A DNA stretch of 64,000 nt from Micromonospora musae. Its GTDB lineage: Bacteria > Actinomycetota > Actinomycetes > Mycobacteriales > Micromonosporaceae. Below the pieces are notes generated by a model, which saw only the letters and a program-made list of their open reading frames with translations, ran no database searches and was not told the DNA's origin. This document shows, piece by piece, positions 9,064-17,585 of the stretch. The stretch is taken from positions 354,791-418,790 of the forward strand of contig NZ_RAZT01000006.1 of the NCBI RefSeq assembly GCF_003626635.1. The letters are read 5' to 3'. Numbering within the stretch: the stretch's first letter is position 1; every line of letters begins with the position of its first letter. Made by a program: the position numbers and the translations under genes.

Positions 9064-9792
9064 TCAGGGTTCGTGGTGGCCGGCCCAGGAGCCCCGGACG
9101 TGGCCGATGTGGCGTCGCATCAGCGCCGCCGCCCCCGGCGCATCGCCGGCCACCACCAGATCGACGATCTGCTCGTGCTCGGCGGCCGAACGCCCCAGCT
9201 CGCCACGCTCGGCGAGCTCTTGCAGGCCGTACAGCCGGCTGCGGGCCCGTAGGTTCCCGACCACGTCGATGAGATGCCGGTTGCCGGCGAGGGCGAGCAG
9301 CGCGAGATGGAAACGCCTGTCGACCTCGACGTAGCCGATGAGGTCGCCGGTTTCGGCGAGGCGCTCCACCTCCTTCGTCAGGGGACGCAGCGCCTCGACC
9401 GCCGCCCGGGTGGGCTCGTTGATGGCCCGGGCGATCTCGGCCACGGTGGGCACCTCAATCAGCGCGCGCAGTGAGGTGATCTCGTCCAGGTCCCGGTCGG
9501 TCAGCTCCGTGACTCGGAAGCCTTTGTTTCGAACGATCGTGACCAGTTCCTCGTTGGCGAGGTCGAGCATCGCTTCGCGTACTGGCGTGGCGGAGACACC
9601 GAACTGCTCTACGAGCATCGGCACGGAGTACAGCACGCCGACGCGCAGCTGCCCGGTGATGACCGCGCCGCGCAGGGCATGGGCGATCTCCTGGCGAAGG
9701 TTGGGTCGGCCTCCCAGCTGTGGCAAGGAGAGCGTGTCCGGGGCCAGGCGCCCGGTGGCGTCCGTCACGGTCTCACTCCTTGTCCTCTTCAT
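9064..9792 (-). CDS. GntR-family regulator (FadR/FCD type)
   Basis: A 242-residue transcription factor. An N-terminal winged helix (about residues 30-95, with VPMLVEQFGVSATPVREAM) is followed by an all-helical FCD ligand domain. The latter has the acidic and His residues (DRRFHLALL, HEQIVD, MRRHIGHV) that usually bind a metal and a carboxylate effector. The start ATG overlaps the racemase stop by 4 bases, so it is co-translated with the catabolic genes. Neighbourhood suggests it senses an amino or hydroxy acid and controls both arms of this locus, possibly at the 15516-15719 divergent region. The effector is unproven. Confidence 0.9.
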   Translation of the reverse strand: MKRTRSETVTDATGRLAPDTLSLPQLGGRPNLRQEIAHALRGAVITGQLRVGVLYSVPMLVEQFGVSATPVREAMLDLANEELVTIVRNKGFRVTELTDRDLDEITSLRALIEVPTVAEIARAINEPTRAAVEALRPLTKEVERLAETGDLIGYVEVDRRFHLALLALAGNRHLIDVVGNLRARSRLYGLQELAERGELGRSAAEHEQIVDLVVAGDAPGAAALMRRHIGHVRGSWAGHHEP

Positions 9793-10799
9793 CGCAGCGT
9801 GAATCCCAGTCCGACGGGATCGTTGTCCTCAAGGACGAAATGGTGTTCGCCGGTGCGGTAGGCCATCCCTCGCACCTCTGAGACGTAGGCCGGGCGGCCC
9901 TCTGCTTCCAACTCCCGCACGACGCGGCCCAGGAACCGTGTTCCGATCACCGAGTCGTGCGTCAGCACCTGGTCAGGGGCGAGTTGCCCGGATGATGCTA
10001 ACAGCGCGATCCGCGCGGAGGTGCCTGACCCGCACGGTGACCGGTCGACCTCCCCGTCGGCGAAGACGGTGATGTTGCGCTGGTGGGGGCCGCCGGACCG
10101 CCGGCCCAGATCCTCGAACAGGATCGTGCCGTAGACACCGTCGAGCCGCGATTCGCTCGGGTGCCGGGCCCATTCGGTCCCGTTGAGTGCCCATTTGATT
10201 TCCCGGCCGAGTGCGAGCAGCTCACCGTAGTGCTCCGGGGTGACCGACAGCCCGAGGACCGAGGCGTCGACGGAGGCGTAGATCCCGCCGCCGTAGCTGA
10301 CGTCCGCGCGCACCGGGCCCCGGCTGGTGTTCACGGTGATGTCCCGGCCCAGTACGTACGCGGGCACGTTGCGGAAGCTGACGTCGCGGACCTCGCCGGC
10401 GACGCAGGTGACTGTGGCGGTGACGCGACCTGACGGTACGTCGATCACCACGTCGGTCTCCCCGTCCGGGTCGGCGTTCACGAGTCCGCTGCGGACGGCC
10501 CACACACCCAGCGCGATGGTGCCGTGTCCACACGCCGTCGAGTAGCCGTCCTTGTGCCAGAACAGCACCCCGAAGTGGGCGCCCTCGTCGTCCGGCGGCA
10601 CGAGGAAGCAGCCGTACATGTCGGCGTGGCCACGAGGTTCGTTGACCAGGAGCCGGCGTACGGCGTCGATCTGTTCGTCGCGCTGAGCGTGCCCGCGCCG
10701 TTGCAGGACGGTGGCGCCGGGGATCTCCGGGACGCCGTCGGTGACGATGCGGAAGGGCTCTCCCGCCGTGTGGTAGTCGGTGGCGCGAATGTCCGGCAT
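9789..10799 (-). CDS. proline racemase-family (hydroxyproline epimerase-like) enzyme
   Basis: A 336-residue enzyme of the proline racemase superfamily. Both catalytic cysteines are present: Cys90 in STACGHGTIALG and Cys256 in DRSPCGSGTSAR. In this superfamily a Cys/Cys pair marks proline racemases and 4-hydroxyproline 2-epimerases, whereas trans-3-hydroxyproline dehydratases have Thr or Ser at the first site. An epimerase or racemase reaction, interconverting the L and D alpha-carbon without cofactor, is therefore the better reading. The gene follows livF by 4 bases and overlaps gntR. With the divergent acnX and cyclodeaminase-family genes it points to proline or hydroxyproline catabolism. 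The exact substrate is open. Confidence 0.88.
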   Translation of the reverse strand: MPDIRATDYHTAGEPFRIVTDGVPEIPGATVLQRRGHAQRDEQIDAVRRLLVNEPRGHADMYGCFLVPPDDEGAHFGVLFWHKDGYSTACGHGTIALGVWAVRSGLVNADPDGETDVVIDVPSGRVTATVTCVAGEVRDVSFRNVPAYVLGRDITVNTSRGPVRADVSYGGGIYASVDASVLGLSVTPEHYGELLALGREIKWALNGTEWARHPSESRLDGVYGTILFEDLGRRSGGPHQRNITVFADGEVDRSPCGSGTSARIALLASSGQLAPDQVLTHDSVIGTRFLGRVVRELEAEGRPAYVSEVRGMAYRTGEHHFVLEDNDPVGLGFTLR

Positions 10800-10803
10800 C
10801 GCC

Positions 10804-11532
10804 TCAGGCCCCCAGGTACGCCTCGACCACGCGGGAGTCGCGCCTGAGCTCGCGGGCCGCTCCCTGCAGGGTGATCACACCATTCTCCACGACGTACGCG
10901 CGGTGCGCGATCTTGAGCGCGGCGCGGGCGTTCTGCTCGACGAGCAGCACCGAGGTGCCGTCGGCGTTGATCTGGCGGATCAGCTTCATGATCTGTGTCA
11001 CCACGAGTGGTGCGAGCCCCATCGAGGGTTCGTCCAGCATCAGCAGTTTGGGCTTCGCGACCAGCGCGCGACCGACGGCGAGCATCTGCTGCTCGCCGCC
11101 GGAGAGGTTCCCGCCCTGCTGGTTGCGCCGCTCGGCGAGCCGCGGCAGCAGGGCGTAGACCTCGTCGATCCGGCGGCCGACCACGGCCTTGTCGCTCACC
11201 AGGTAGCCGCCGAGTTGCAGGTTCTCGTGGACGGTCAGCCGGGAGAAGATGCGGCGTCCCTCCGGCACGTGCACGACCCCGGCGCCGACGATCTCCCACG
11301 GCTTGGCCTTGGTGATGTCCCGGCCGAACGCGCGCACGGTGCCGCCGGTGGACCGCACCACCCCGGAGACGGTGGCGAGCGTACTGGTCTTGCCCGCGCC
11401 GTTGTTGCCGAGCAGCGTGATGATCTCGCCCTCACCGACGGTCAGGCTCAACCCCCGCAGGGCGTGGACGCGGCCATAGTGAACGTCGAGGCCATCGATC
11501 TCGAGCGCCCAGCGGCCGGCGGCGTCACTCAT
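10804..11532 (-). CDS. livF: branched-chain-type ABC transporter ATP-binding protein LivF
   Basis: A 242-residue cytosolic ATPase of the LivF subfamily. Walker A is GNNGAGKTST, the signature is LSGGEQQMLAVGRAL, and Walker B is LLMLDEPSMGLAP. The LivF-typical VPEGRRIFSRLTVHENL lies between them. Its start overlaps livG by 8 bases. It pairs with LivG to power uptake through LivH/LivM. Given the catabolic genes in the same transcript, the cargo is probably a proline-like amino acid and not leucine or valine; that is inference from context. Confidence 0.93.
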   Translation of the reverse strand: MSDAAGRWALEIDGLDVHYGRVHALRGLSLTVGEGEIITLLGNNGAGKTSTLATVSGVVRSTGGTVRAFGRDITKAKPWEIVGAGVVHVPEGRRIFSRLTVHENLQLGGYLVSDKAVVGRRIDEVYALLPRLAERRNQQGGNLSGGEQQMLAVGRALVAKPKLLMLDEPSMGLAPLVVTQIMKLIRQINADGTSVLLVEQNARAALKIAHRAYVVENGVITLQGAARELRRDSRVVEAYLGA

Positions 11533-12346
11533 GGCTCATCATCTCCTCATCCATGTCCTCCTCGTCGTCATCGTCCTTGCCGAGGTACGCCTCGATCACG
11601 GCCGGGTCGCGGCGTACCTCTTCGGGAGTGCCGTCGGCGATCTCCCGGCCGAAGTTCAGCACGACGACCCGGCGCGAGACCTGCATGACGAGATCCATGT
11701 CGTGCTCGATGAGCACGATGGCGATGCCGAGCGCGCTGATGCGCTGCAGCAGATCGAGCAGCTCCCCCTTCTCGCCGTAGTTGAGGCCGGCGGCGGGCTC
11801 GTCCAGCAGGAGCACCTTGGGCCCGCAGGCGAGGGCGCGGGCGATCTCGACACGCCGCTGCTCGCCGTACGGAAGGTTCCGCGCAAGGCCAGCGCGGTCG
11901 CCGCGCAGGCCCACAAAGTCGAGCCACCGGTTGGCCTCGTCGGTGGCCTCCCGCTCCGTTCGCCTGAACCGGGGCGTGTGCAGCAGCGCGTCGAGGGCGT
12001 TCTGCCGCAGCCGCAGGTGCATCCCGGCGCGGACGTTGTCGAGCACCGTCAGCTCACCGAAGAGGCGCAGGTTCTGGAAGGTGCGCGACATCCCCCGGGC
12101 CGCGATCGCGGACGGCCGCAGGCCGGTGATGTCCTTGCCGTGCAGGGTGATCGAGCCGCCGGTGGGCTTGTAGAAGCCCGTGACGCAGTTGAACGCGCTG
12201 GTCTTGCCGGCACCGTTGGGACCGACGAGCGAGAGGACGTCGCCCTGGTAGACCTGGAAGGTCAGCCCGTCGACGGCCTTCACACCGCCGAAGTCCAGGT
12301 GCAGGTCCTGCACCCGCAGCAGCGGTACGGAATCCGGCGTGCTCAC
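11525..12346 (-). CDS. livG: branched-chain-type ABC transporter ATP-binding protein LivG
   Basis: A 273-residue LivG-type ATPase. The GTG at 12346 is chosen because an AAGGAGGTGG site precedes it and it overlaps the livM stop. Motifs are GPNGAGKTSAFNCVTGF (Walker A with the LivG-typical continuation), YGEQRRVEIARAL (signature region) and LLLDEPAAGLN (Walker B). Unusually, the protein ends in an acidic Asp/Glu/Met run after YLGK, about 15 residues longer than typical LivG. The role is ATP hydrolysis for the importer encoded around it. Confidence 0.92.
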   Translation of the reverse strand: MSTPDSVPLLRVQDLHLDFGGVKAVDGLTFQVYQGDVLSLVGPNGAGKTSAFNCVTGFYKPTGGSITLHGKDITGLRPSAIAARGMSRTFQNLRLFGELTVLDNVRAGMHLRLRQNALDALLHTPRFRRTEREATDEANRWLDFVGLRGDRAGLARNLPYGEQRRVEIARALACGPKVLLLDEPAAGLNYGEKGELLDLLQRISALGIAIVLIEHDMDLVMQVSRRVVVLNFGREIADGTPEEVRRDPAVIEAYLGKDDDDEEDMDEEMMSHE

Positions 12347-13380
12347 GGCACCACCTCCTTGCCCTTGCGCGCGGCATGCTCCTCGGCCCTGCGCTTGTCG
12401 CGCCGGGACTGCCGTTCCACGGCCCGCGCCGGCCACAGCCCCTGCCGACGGAAGATCATCACGATGATGAGCAGGATCCCGAACACGAAGTACCGGTAGT
12501 CCGCGGCCTCCCGGAGAAGCTCGGGCAGCACGCTGATGAAGATGGCGCCGAGCACGACGCCGGGCGTCGAGCCCATGCCACCGAGCACGACGGCCATCAG
12601 AATGAGCGCCGACCACAGGAATGTGAAGCTCGGTGGGGAGATGGCGGAGAGCTGGGCGCCGAAGAGGATGCCGGCGAGGCCACCCCAGATGGCGCCGCCG
12701 ATGTAGGCGGCGAGCTTCACCCGGTACGTGTTGATGCCCATCGCCTCAGCGGCGTCCTCGTCCTCGCGGATGAACCGCCAGGCGCGGCCGAGCCGGCTGC
12801 GGCCGAGCCGCGCCGCGCCGAGGACGGCCAGGGCGACGACGACCACACAGGTGTAGTAGAGGCCGACCGGGCCGCTCAGATCGACCCCGAGCAGCATGAT
12901 GCCGGGGATCCCGTAGATGCCGGACGGCCCTCCGGTGATGGTGAGGTTGTTCGCCGTGATCCGGATGATCTCCCCGAAGCCGAGCGTCACGATCGCCAGA
13001 TAGTCGCTGCGCAGCCGCAGGGTGGGTCCACCGATCACGATGCCCGCGACCACCGCCGCGACGATGACGACGGGCACCGTGGCCAGCAGCGGCCAGCCGT
13101 ACCTGGTGGCGAGGATGCCGCTGACGTAGGCGCCGATGGCGAAGAAAGCGGCGTACCCGAGATCGAGCAGGCCGCAGTAGCCGACGACGATGTTGAGGCC
13201 GACCGCGAGCATCACGAAGAGCAGCGCGGAGGTCATCACCGACAGGGCGTAGTTGGTGGCGGTGATGAACGGCGCCAGCAACGCGACGGCCAGTCCGACC
13301 AGGCCGAGGTGGCGGTTCTGCTGGAGGCGGTCGAAGAGCGCACGGGCGCGGGCCGGTGACGTGGCGAGGTTGGTGGTCAT
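12343..13380 (-). CDS. livM: branched-chain-type ABC transporter permease LivM
   Basis: A 345-residue inner-membrane permease starting at ATG 13380, which overlaps the livH stop (ATGA). About nine hydrophobic segments are visible, starting with HLGLVGLAVALLAPFI. Family motifs include GYCGLLDLGYAAFFAIGAY and the cytoplasmic coupling-loop segment SRLGRAWRFIREDEDAAEAMGI. The C-terminus is Arg/Lys-rich. It forms the translocation pore with LivH. Confidence 0.93.
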   Translation of the reverse strand: MTTNLATSPARARALFDRLQQNRHLGLVGLAVALLAPFITATNYALSVMTSALLFVMLAVGLNIVVGYCGLLDLGYAAFFAIGAYVSGILATRYGWPLLATVPVVIVAAVVAGIVIGGPTLRLRSDYLAIVTLGFGEIIRITANNLTITGGPSGIYGIPGIMLLGVDLSGPVGLYYTCVVVVALAVLGAARLGRSRLGRAWRFIREDEDAAEAMGINTYRVKLAAYIGGAIWGGLAGILFGAQLSAISPPSFTFLWSALILMAVVLGGMGSTPGVVLGAIFISVLPELLREAADYRYFVFGILLIIVMIFRRQGLWPARAVERQSRRDKRRAEEHAARKGKEVVP

Positions 13381-14273
13381 CAGACACGCTCCGTAACGCG
13401 CTCGCCGAGGATGCCGGTCGGGCGGAGCGTCAGGAAGATGATGAGGAAGGTGAAGGCGAATACATCGCGCCACTGCCCGCCGATCCAGTGGGTGCCGATC
13501 GACTCGAGCAGGCCGAGCGTCAGGCCGCCGAGCATCGCGCCCTTGACGTTGCCGATGCCGCCGATGACGGCCGCGGTGAACGCCTTGAGCCCGATGACGA
13601 ACCCCATCAGGAAGTCGATCTTCCCGTAGTAGCCGCCGGCCATGACGCCGGCGGCGCCGGCGAGGGCGGAGCCGATGAAGAAGGTACGCGCGATGACGGC
13701 GTCGACGTTGATGCCCATGTACAGGGCCGCCGTCGGGTCCTGGGAGATGGCACGCATGGCCCGCCCGGTCTCGGTCCCCATGACGAGCCACTGAAGGCCG
13801 GCCATCAGCAGGACCGCGATCACGATGAGACTGGCCTGCTGGATGGTGATGCGGGCGCCGAGCAGATTGACCGGGTCACCCGCCAGCCGAACCGGGTAGA
13901 CCTCCGGGTTGGGCCCGGCCACCAGCCGCATCCCGTACTCGAGCGCGAACGAGGCGCCCACCGCGGTGATCAGCACGGAGAGCCGGGGCGCGCCACGCAG
14001 GGGACGGTAGGCGACCCGCTCGAGCAGCAGGCCGGCCGTTCCGGTCACCAGCATCGCGATGAGCATGACGATGAGCAGCGCCACGAAGCCGAGGCCGGTC
14101 GCCAGCCCGCCGGCGACGCTCAGGACACCGAAACCGACGAACGCACCGAGCATGTACAGGTCGCCGTGGGCGAAGTTGAGGAGCCTGATGATGCCGTACA
14201 CCATCGTGTAGCCCAGGGCGACCAAGGCGTAGAACGATCCGACGAAGAGACCGTTCCAGAGGAGTTGGGTCAT
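13380..14273 (-). CDS. livH: branched-chain-type ABC transporter permease LivH
   Basis: A 297-residue inner-membrane permease. It shows the LivH hallmark YTMVYGIIRLLNFAHGD near the N-terminus, the coupling-loop segment ETGRAMRAISQDPTAA, and GGIGNVKGAMLGG in the C-terminal half. Eight or so membrane spans are evident. It is separated from the upstream binding-protein gene by 69 bases that hold a stable hairpin, and overlaps livM by one base of start/stop. Confidence 0.93.
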   Translation of the reverse strand: MTQLLWNGLFVGSFYALVALGYTMVYGIIRLLNFAHGDLYMLGAFVGFGVLSVAGGLATGLGFVALLIVMLIAMLVTGTAGLLLERVAYRPLRGAPRLSVLITAVGASFALEYGMRLVAGPNPEVYPVRLAGDPVNLLGARITIQQASLIVIAVLLMAGLQWLVMGTETGRAMRAISQDPTAALYMGINVDAVIARTFFIGSALAGAAGVMAGGYYGKIDFLMGFVIGLKAFTAAVIGGIGNVKGAMLGGLTLGLLESIGTHWIGGQWRDVFAFTFLIIFLTLRPTGILGERVTERV

Positions 14274-14298
14274 GGGAGTCCTTCGGAGCGGGGAACGC

Positions 14299-14332
14299 CC
14301 CGGCGGCGCGCTCCTGGGAGGACGCCGCCGGG
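14299..14332 (-). promoter_or_regulatory. intercistronic hairpin between binding protein and livH
   Basis: A perfect 10-bp GC stem (14299-14308 with 14323-14332) lies between the binding-protein stop and livH. In binding-protein operons such hairpins commonly stabilise the upstream message or partly end transcription so that the binding protein is made in excess. Which of these happens here is inferred. Confidence 0.55.
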
Positions 14333-14342
14333 AGCAGGCGAC

Positions 14343-15515
14343 CTACTGCAGGGTGTCCTCGAGGACGATCTTGCCGTTCTCCACCACGAGGATCTGGAAG
14401 CCACCGCTGGAGAGCGTGTGCTCGGGCGTGAACTTCAGCGGCCCGGAGAACAGCTGGAAACCGTCGATCCCCTCGAGCGCCTTGATGACGGCGTCACCGT
14501 CGGTCGAGCCGGCCTTCGTGACCGCCTCGGCGGCCACCCGGACCGCGTCGTAGGCCTGAGTGGAGTACGGACCGGGCGCGGCGCCGAACTTGCTCGTGTA
14601 GTCCGCGATCCACTTCTCCGCGCCCTGGATGGTCTCCGGGGTCTGGGTCATGGTGGCGAAGACGCCCGCGGCGGCCTCGGGGCCGGCGATGTCCACCAGC
14701 TTCTGGTCGACCGACCCGTCGGCCACCATGATCTTGCCGGTGTAGCCCGCCTGCCGCAGCTGACGGATGATGAGGCCACCCTCCTGGTAGTAGCCGGTCC
14801 AGTAGATGAAGTCCGGCTGGCCCTTCAGGATGGCGTTGACGTTGGCGCTGTAGTCGCTCTCACCCGCGGTGACCGACTCGCGTCCGGCGAGCGCCGGTGA
14901 GCCGGTGAGCAGCTTGGCGGTGGTGTCGGCGATGTCCTTGGAGTAGCTGGTGTTGTCGTCCATGAGGGCGACCTTGGTGGCGCCCACCTTCTTCATGAAC
15001 TTCAGCGCCGAATCGGACTGCTGAACACCGGTGCCGTTGATCAGGAAGACGTTCTTCTTCTTCTGCGCTACCAGCTCGTTGGAGTTGGCGGCCGGGATGA
15101 GCATCGGCACGCCGGCCTTCTCGAAGATCGGCAGCGTCGGAAGCGTCGCACCCGAGCAGTAGCCACCGACCGAGACCTTCACGCCCGCGGTGACCAGCTT
15201 GTTGGCGCCCGCCGTGGCGCTCTTGGCGTCGCACGCCTCGTCCTCGACCTTGAGCTCAAGCTTGCGCCCGTTGACGCCGCCCTTGGCGTTGAGCTCGTCG
15301 ACGGCGAGCTGCGCGCCGTTCTTCATGTACGGGCCGATGGCCGAGCTGCTGCCGGAGAGCGGAGTCAGCATGCCGAGGACGATCGGCCCATCGTCCGACT
15401 TCTCGCCCCCGCCCGAGGCGAGGCCGTTACCGCAGGCGGAGAGCAGCATGGCCGCCACCGCCGCAGTGCCCACGAGGGCGACTCGCGACAGCCGGCGGGT
15501 GAGGTATGACGTCAT
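14343..15515 (-). CDS. LIV-type substrate-binding lipoprotein of the liv cluster
   Basis: A 390-residue periplasmic-type (membrane-anchored) binding protein. The lipobox LLSAC ends the signal at about residue 28. The type I Leu/Ile/Val-binding fold begins at IVLGMLTPLSGSSSAIG, includes AVDELNAKGGVNGRKL, and ends with the typical FTPEHTLSSGGFQILVVENG. GAGGGAAG upstream of the ATG is a good ribosome site. As first gene of the leftward operon it captures the ligand for LivH/M/F/G. With a racemase downstream and AcnX/reductase genes divergent, a proline derivative is the likely ligand. Confidence 0.92.
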   Translation of the reverse strand: MTSYLTRRLSRVALVGTAAVAAMLLSACGNGLASGGGEKSDDGPIVLGMLTPLSGSSSAIGPYMKNGAQLAVDELNAKGGVNGRKLELKVEDEACDAKSATAGANKLVTAGVKVSVGGYCSGATLPTLPIFEKAGVPMLIPAANSNELVAQKKKNVFLINGTGVQQSDSALKFMKKVGATKVALMDDNTSYSKDIADTTAKLLTGSPALAGRESVTAGESDYSANVNAILKGQPDFIYWTGYYQEGGLIIRQLRQAGYTGKIMVADGSVDQKLVDIAGPEAAAGVFATMTQTPETIQGAEKWIADYTSKFGAAPGPYSTQAYDAVRVAAEAVTKAGSTDGDAVIKALEGIDGFQLFSGPLKFTPEHTLSSGGFQILVVENGKIVLEDTLQ

Positions 15516-15719
15516 TGTCCAAACTCACTTCCCTCAAGGGCCGACACATTGGACGGCCAGGTAGCGACTGGTAGCACTGCTGTGTGACGTAGCACCGCAC
15601 TATGGCACAGGACACAAAGTTGCTCCAGAGGTGCACGTGGGGGTGTTACCGACGCGTGATTTCAACCCAACGGGCTGCTGTGTAATGTTTTACCGGCCGT
15701 CCTGAAAGGACTCGCCGAC
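15516..15719. promoter_or_regulatory. divergent promoter region of the catabolic locus
   Basis: These 204 bases separate the leftward transporter operon from the rightward acnX operon, so promoters for both must lie here. Three copies of a GTAGC-based motif (15561, 15571, 15589) cluster centrally; two are spaced one helical turn apart. They are candidate binding sites for the co-encoded GntR regulator, but I cannot show a matching palindrome. Confidence 0.4.
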
Positions 15720-15866
15720 GTGACTGCCTCCCCCACTCCCCGCGCCCGCCCCCGGCACGGCGCGCTCGTCGCGGCCGCCCTGCCCTACCGGGGCGACCTG
15801 TCCGAGGACGTCGACGCGTACGCCTACCTGCACACGGCGACCCCGGCCCCCCGCGAAGGAGCCTGA
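15720..15866 (+). pseudogene. 48-codon DapA-family relic leading the acnX operon
   Basis: A short frame with a good ribosome site (GAAAGGA, 9-base spacing) and GTG start. It reads HGALVAAALPYRGDLSEDVDAYA and then directly AYLHTATPAPREGA before a TGA that overlaps the acnX ATG. The first part resembles the N-terminus of dihydrodipicolinate-synthase-family (DapA) enzymes, the superfamily that supplies deaminases in hydroxyproline breakdown. The barrel is missing. It looks like a gene reduced by a large in-frame deletion and kept as a leader coupled to acnX translation. A genuine leader peptide is the alternative. Confidence 0.5.
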
Positions 15867-17152
15867 TGCCCGGCGACGACCATCTGTTCCTCACAGCCGA
15901 GGAAGAATCCATGCTGGCCGGGGAGCAGGGCCCGGCCACCGCGATGTGCATGCGGCTGATCGTCGGAGTGGCACGCGCGAACGGCGCCGAACGGTTGGTG
16001 CCGATCGAATCGGCGCACGCCGACGGCTGCCTGTACCACGGCATGGCGGGGCTGGAGTTCACCGAACGGCTCGTCTCCCTCGGCGCCCGGGTGCGGGTGC
16101 GCACGACACTCAACGTCGGCTCGCTCGACCTGCTGCATCCCGGGCTGGTACGCGCCGACCCGGAGGTGGCCGAGAACGGCCGGCGCCTGATGGACGCGCA
16201 CGTGGCCCTCGGCTGCGAGCCGATCTGGTCGTGCGCGCCCTACCAGGCCGGCCACCGCCCGGCAGCGGGCAGCCACGTGGCCTGGGCGGAGTCGAACGCC
16301 ATCGCCTTCGTCAACTCGGTGCTCGGCGCGCGCACGGACCGCTACGGCGACTTCATCGACATCGCCGCCGGCATCGCCGGCCGGGTCCCCTACTCGGGCC
16401 TGCACCTGCAGCGCAACCGCACCGCCGCGCTGGTGCTCGACTTCTCCGCGGTCCCCGCCGCACTGCTCGACGACGACGTCGCCTGGCCCGCGATCGGGGC
16501 GCTGCTCGGGGAGTTCGCCGGAACCCGGGTCGCGGCTCTCACCGGCCTGCCGGGCGACCTGAACGACGGCGGGATCACCGAGGACCGACTCAAGGCGCTC
16601 GGCGCCACCGCCGCGTCCGCCGGCGGCGTCGCGCTCTTTCACATCGTCGGGGTGACCCCGGAGGCGCCGACGCTGGATGCGGTGCTCGCACCCGGGGCCA
16701 CCACCGTGCCGGTGACGGCACACGACCTCAGGCGAGCGCGTGACCGGCTCAGCAGCGCCGCCACGACCTCACTCGACGCCGTCAGCCTCGGCACCCCCCA
16801 CTTCTCGCTTTCCGAGTTCGCGGCGCTGGCGCGCGAGCTGCGGGACGGTCCGTCGTTCAGCCCGTCGGTCGACGTGTTCGTGTCGACCAGCCGGGCCGTG
16901 CTGGCCGAGGCGCAGGCACACGGGTACGCCGACGCCGTGCGCGACGCGGGTGGCCGCATCATCACCGACACCTGCACCTACGTGACACCCGTGCTGAGCG
17001 ACGGGATCCGCACTGTGATGACGAACTCGGGCAAGTGGGCCTGGTACGCGCCGGCCAACCTTGGGATCGACACCGTACTGGGCAGCCTCGCCGAGTGCGT
17101 CGCCTCGGCACGAGCCGGGAAGGTGGTACGCGATGAGCGGCTCTGGGGATAA
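15866..17152 (+). CDS. AcnX aconitase-superfamily catalytic subunit (cis-3-hydroxyproline dehydratase-like)
   Basis: A 428-residue protein of the AcnX (DUF521) branch of the aconitase superfamily. Cysteines for a metal or Fe-S site occur at DGCLYHG (55), GCEPIWSCAPYQ (117, 123) and TDTCTYVTP. Other family motifs are VPIESAHADG, SNAIAFVNSVLGART, HIVGVTPEAPT and TNSGKWAWYAPANLG. Characterised bacterial AcnX enzymes dehydrate cis-3-hydroxy-L-proline; archaeal relatives act on phosphomevalonate. The downstream small subunit and a cyclodeaminase-family reductase favour the hydroxyproline role. The ATG overlaps the upstream TGA, so it is translationally coupled. Confidence 0.88.
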   Translation: MPGDDHLFLTAEEESMLAGEQGPATAMCMRLIVGVARANGAERLVPIESAHADGCLYHGMAGLEFTERLVSLGARVRVRTTLNVGSLDLLHPGLVRADPEVAENGRRLMDAHVALGCEPIWSCAPYQAGHRPAAGSHVAWAESNAIAFVNSVLGARTDRYGDFIDIAAGIAGRVPYSGLHLQRNRTAALVLDFSAVPAALLDDDVAWPAIGALLGEFAGTRVAALTGLPGDLNDGGITEDRLKALGATAASAGGVALFHIVGVTPEAPTLDAVLAPGATTVPVTAHDLRRARDRLSSAATTSLDAVSLGTPHFSLSEFAALARELRDGPSFSPSVDVFVSTSRAVLAEAQAHGYADAVRDAGGRIITDTCTYVTPVLSDGIRTVMTNSGKWAWYAPANLGIDTVLGSLAECVASARAGKVVRDERLWG

Positions 17153-17585
17153 GCCGGTGACGCTGTCCGGCCGCTCACTTCATCCCGGAGCGGCGGACGG
17201 CGTCGTCCTCGTGCTCGACGAACCGCTCTCGTTCTGGGGCGGTGTCGACGCGCGCGGGGTGGTCGTCGACGCGCACCATCCGCAACGCGGCGTCACGGTC
17301 GCCGGGCAGGTCCTCACGATGCAGACCGGGCGCGGGTCCAGCTCCTCAACGGCGGTGCTCGCGGAGCTGATCCGGTCCGGGCACGCGCCGGCGGCCCTCC
17401 TCCTGGCCGAGTGCGACGCGATCCTGGTGATCGGGGCCCTCGTCGCCGCCGAGATCTACGGCACCAGTCTGCCCATCGTGCAGCTCACCGACGACGACCT
17501 GGCACGACTGCACACCGGCACCCCCGCCGCCGTCCTCGCCCACACCGCACCCCGCCCGGCGACCGTGATTGCGAAGACCCGATGA
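17133..17585 (+). CDS. AcnX small (swivel, DUF126) subunit
   Basis: A 150-residue partner of AcnX. The ATG at 17133 lies inside the end of acnX (20-base overlap) with GGAAGGTGG upstream. The DUF126 swivelling domain is recognisable from LDEPLSFWGGVDARGVVVDA, the phosphate/cofactor-loop-like TGRGSSSSTAVLAELIRSG, and AECDAILVIGALVAAEIYG. In the AcnX family this subunit completes the active site together with the large subunit. The tight overlap supports a stoichiometric complex. Confidence 0.88.
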   Translation: MSGSGDKPVTLSGRSLHPGAADGVVLVLDEPLSFWGGVDARGVVVDAHHPQRGVTVAGQVLTMQTGRGSSSSTAVLAELIRSGHAPAALLLAECDAILVIGALVAAEIYGTSLPIVQLTDDDLARLHTGTPAAVLAHTAPRPATVIAKTR

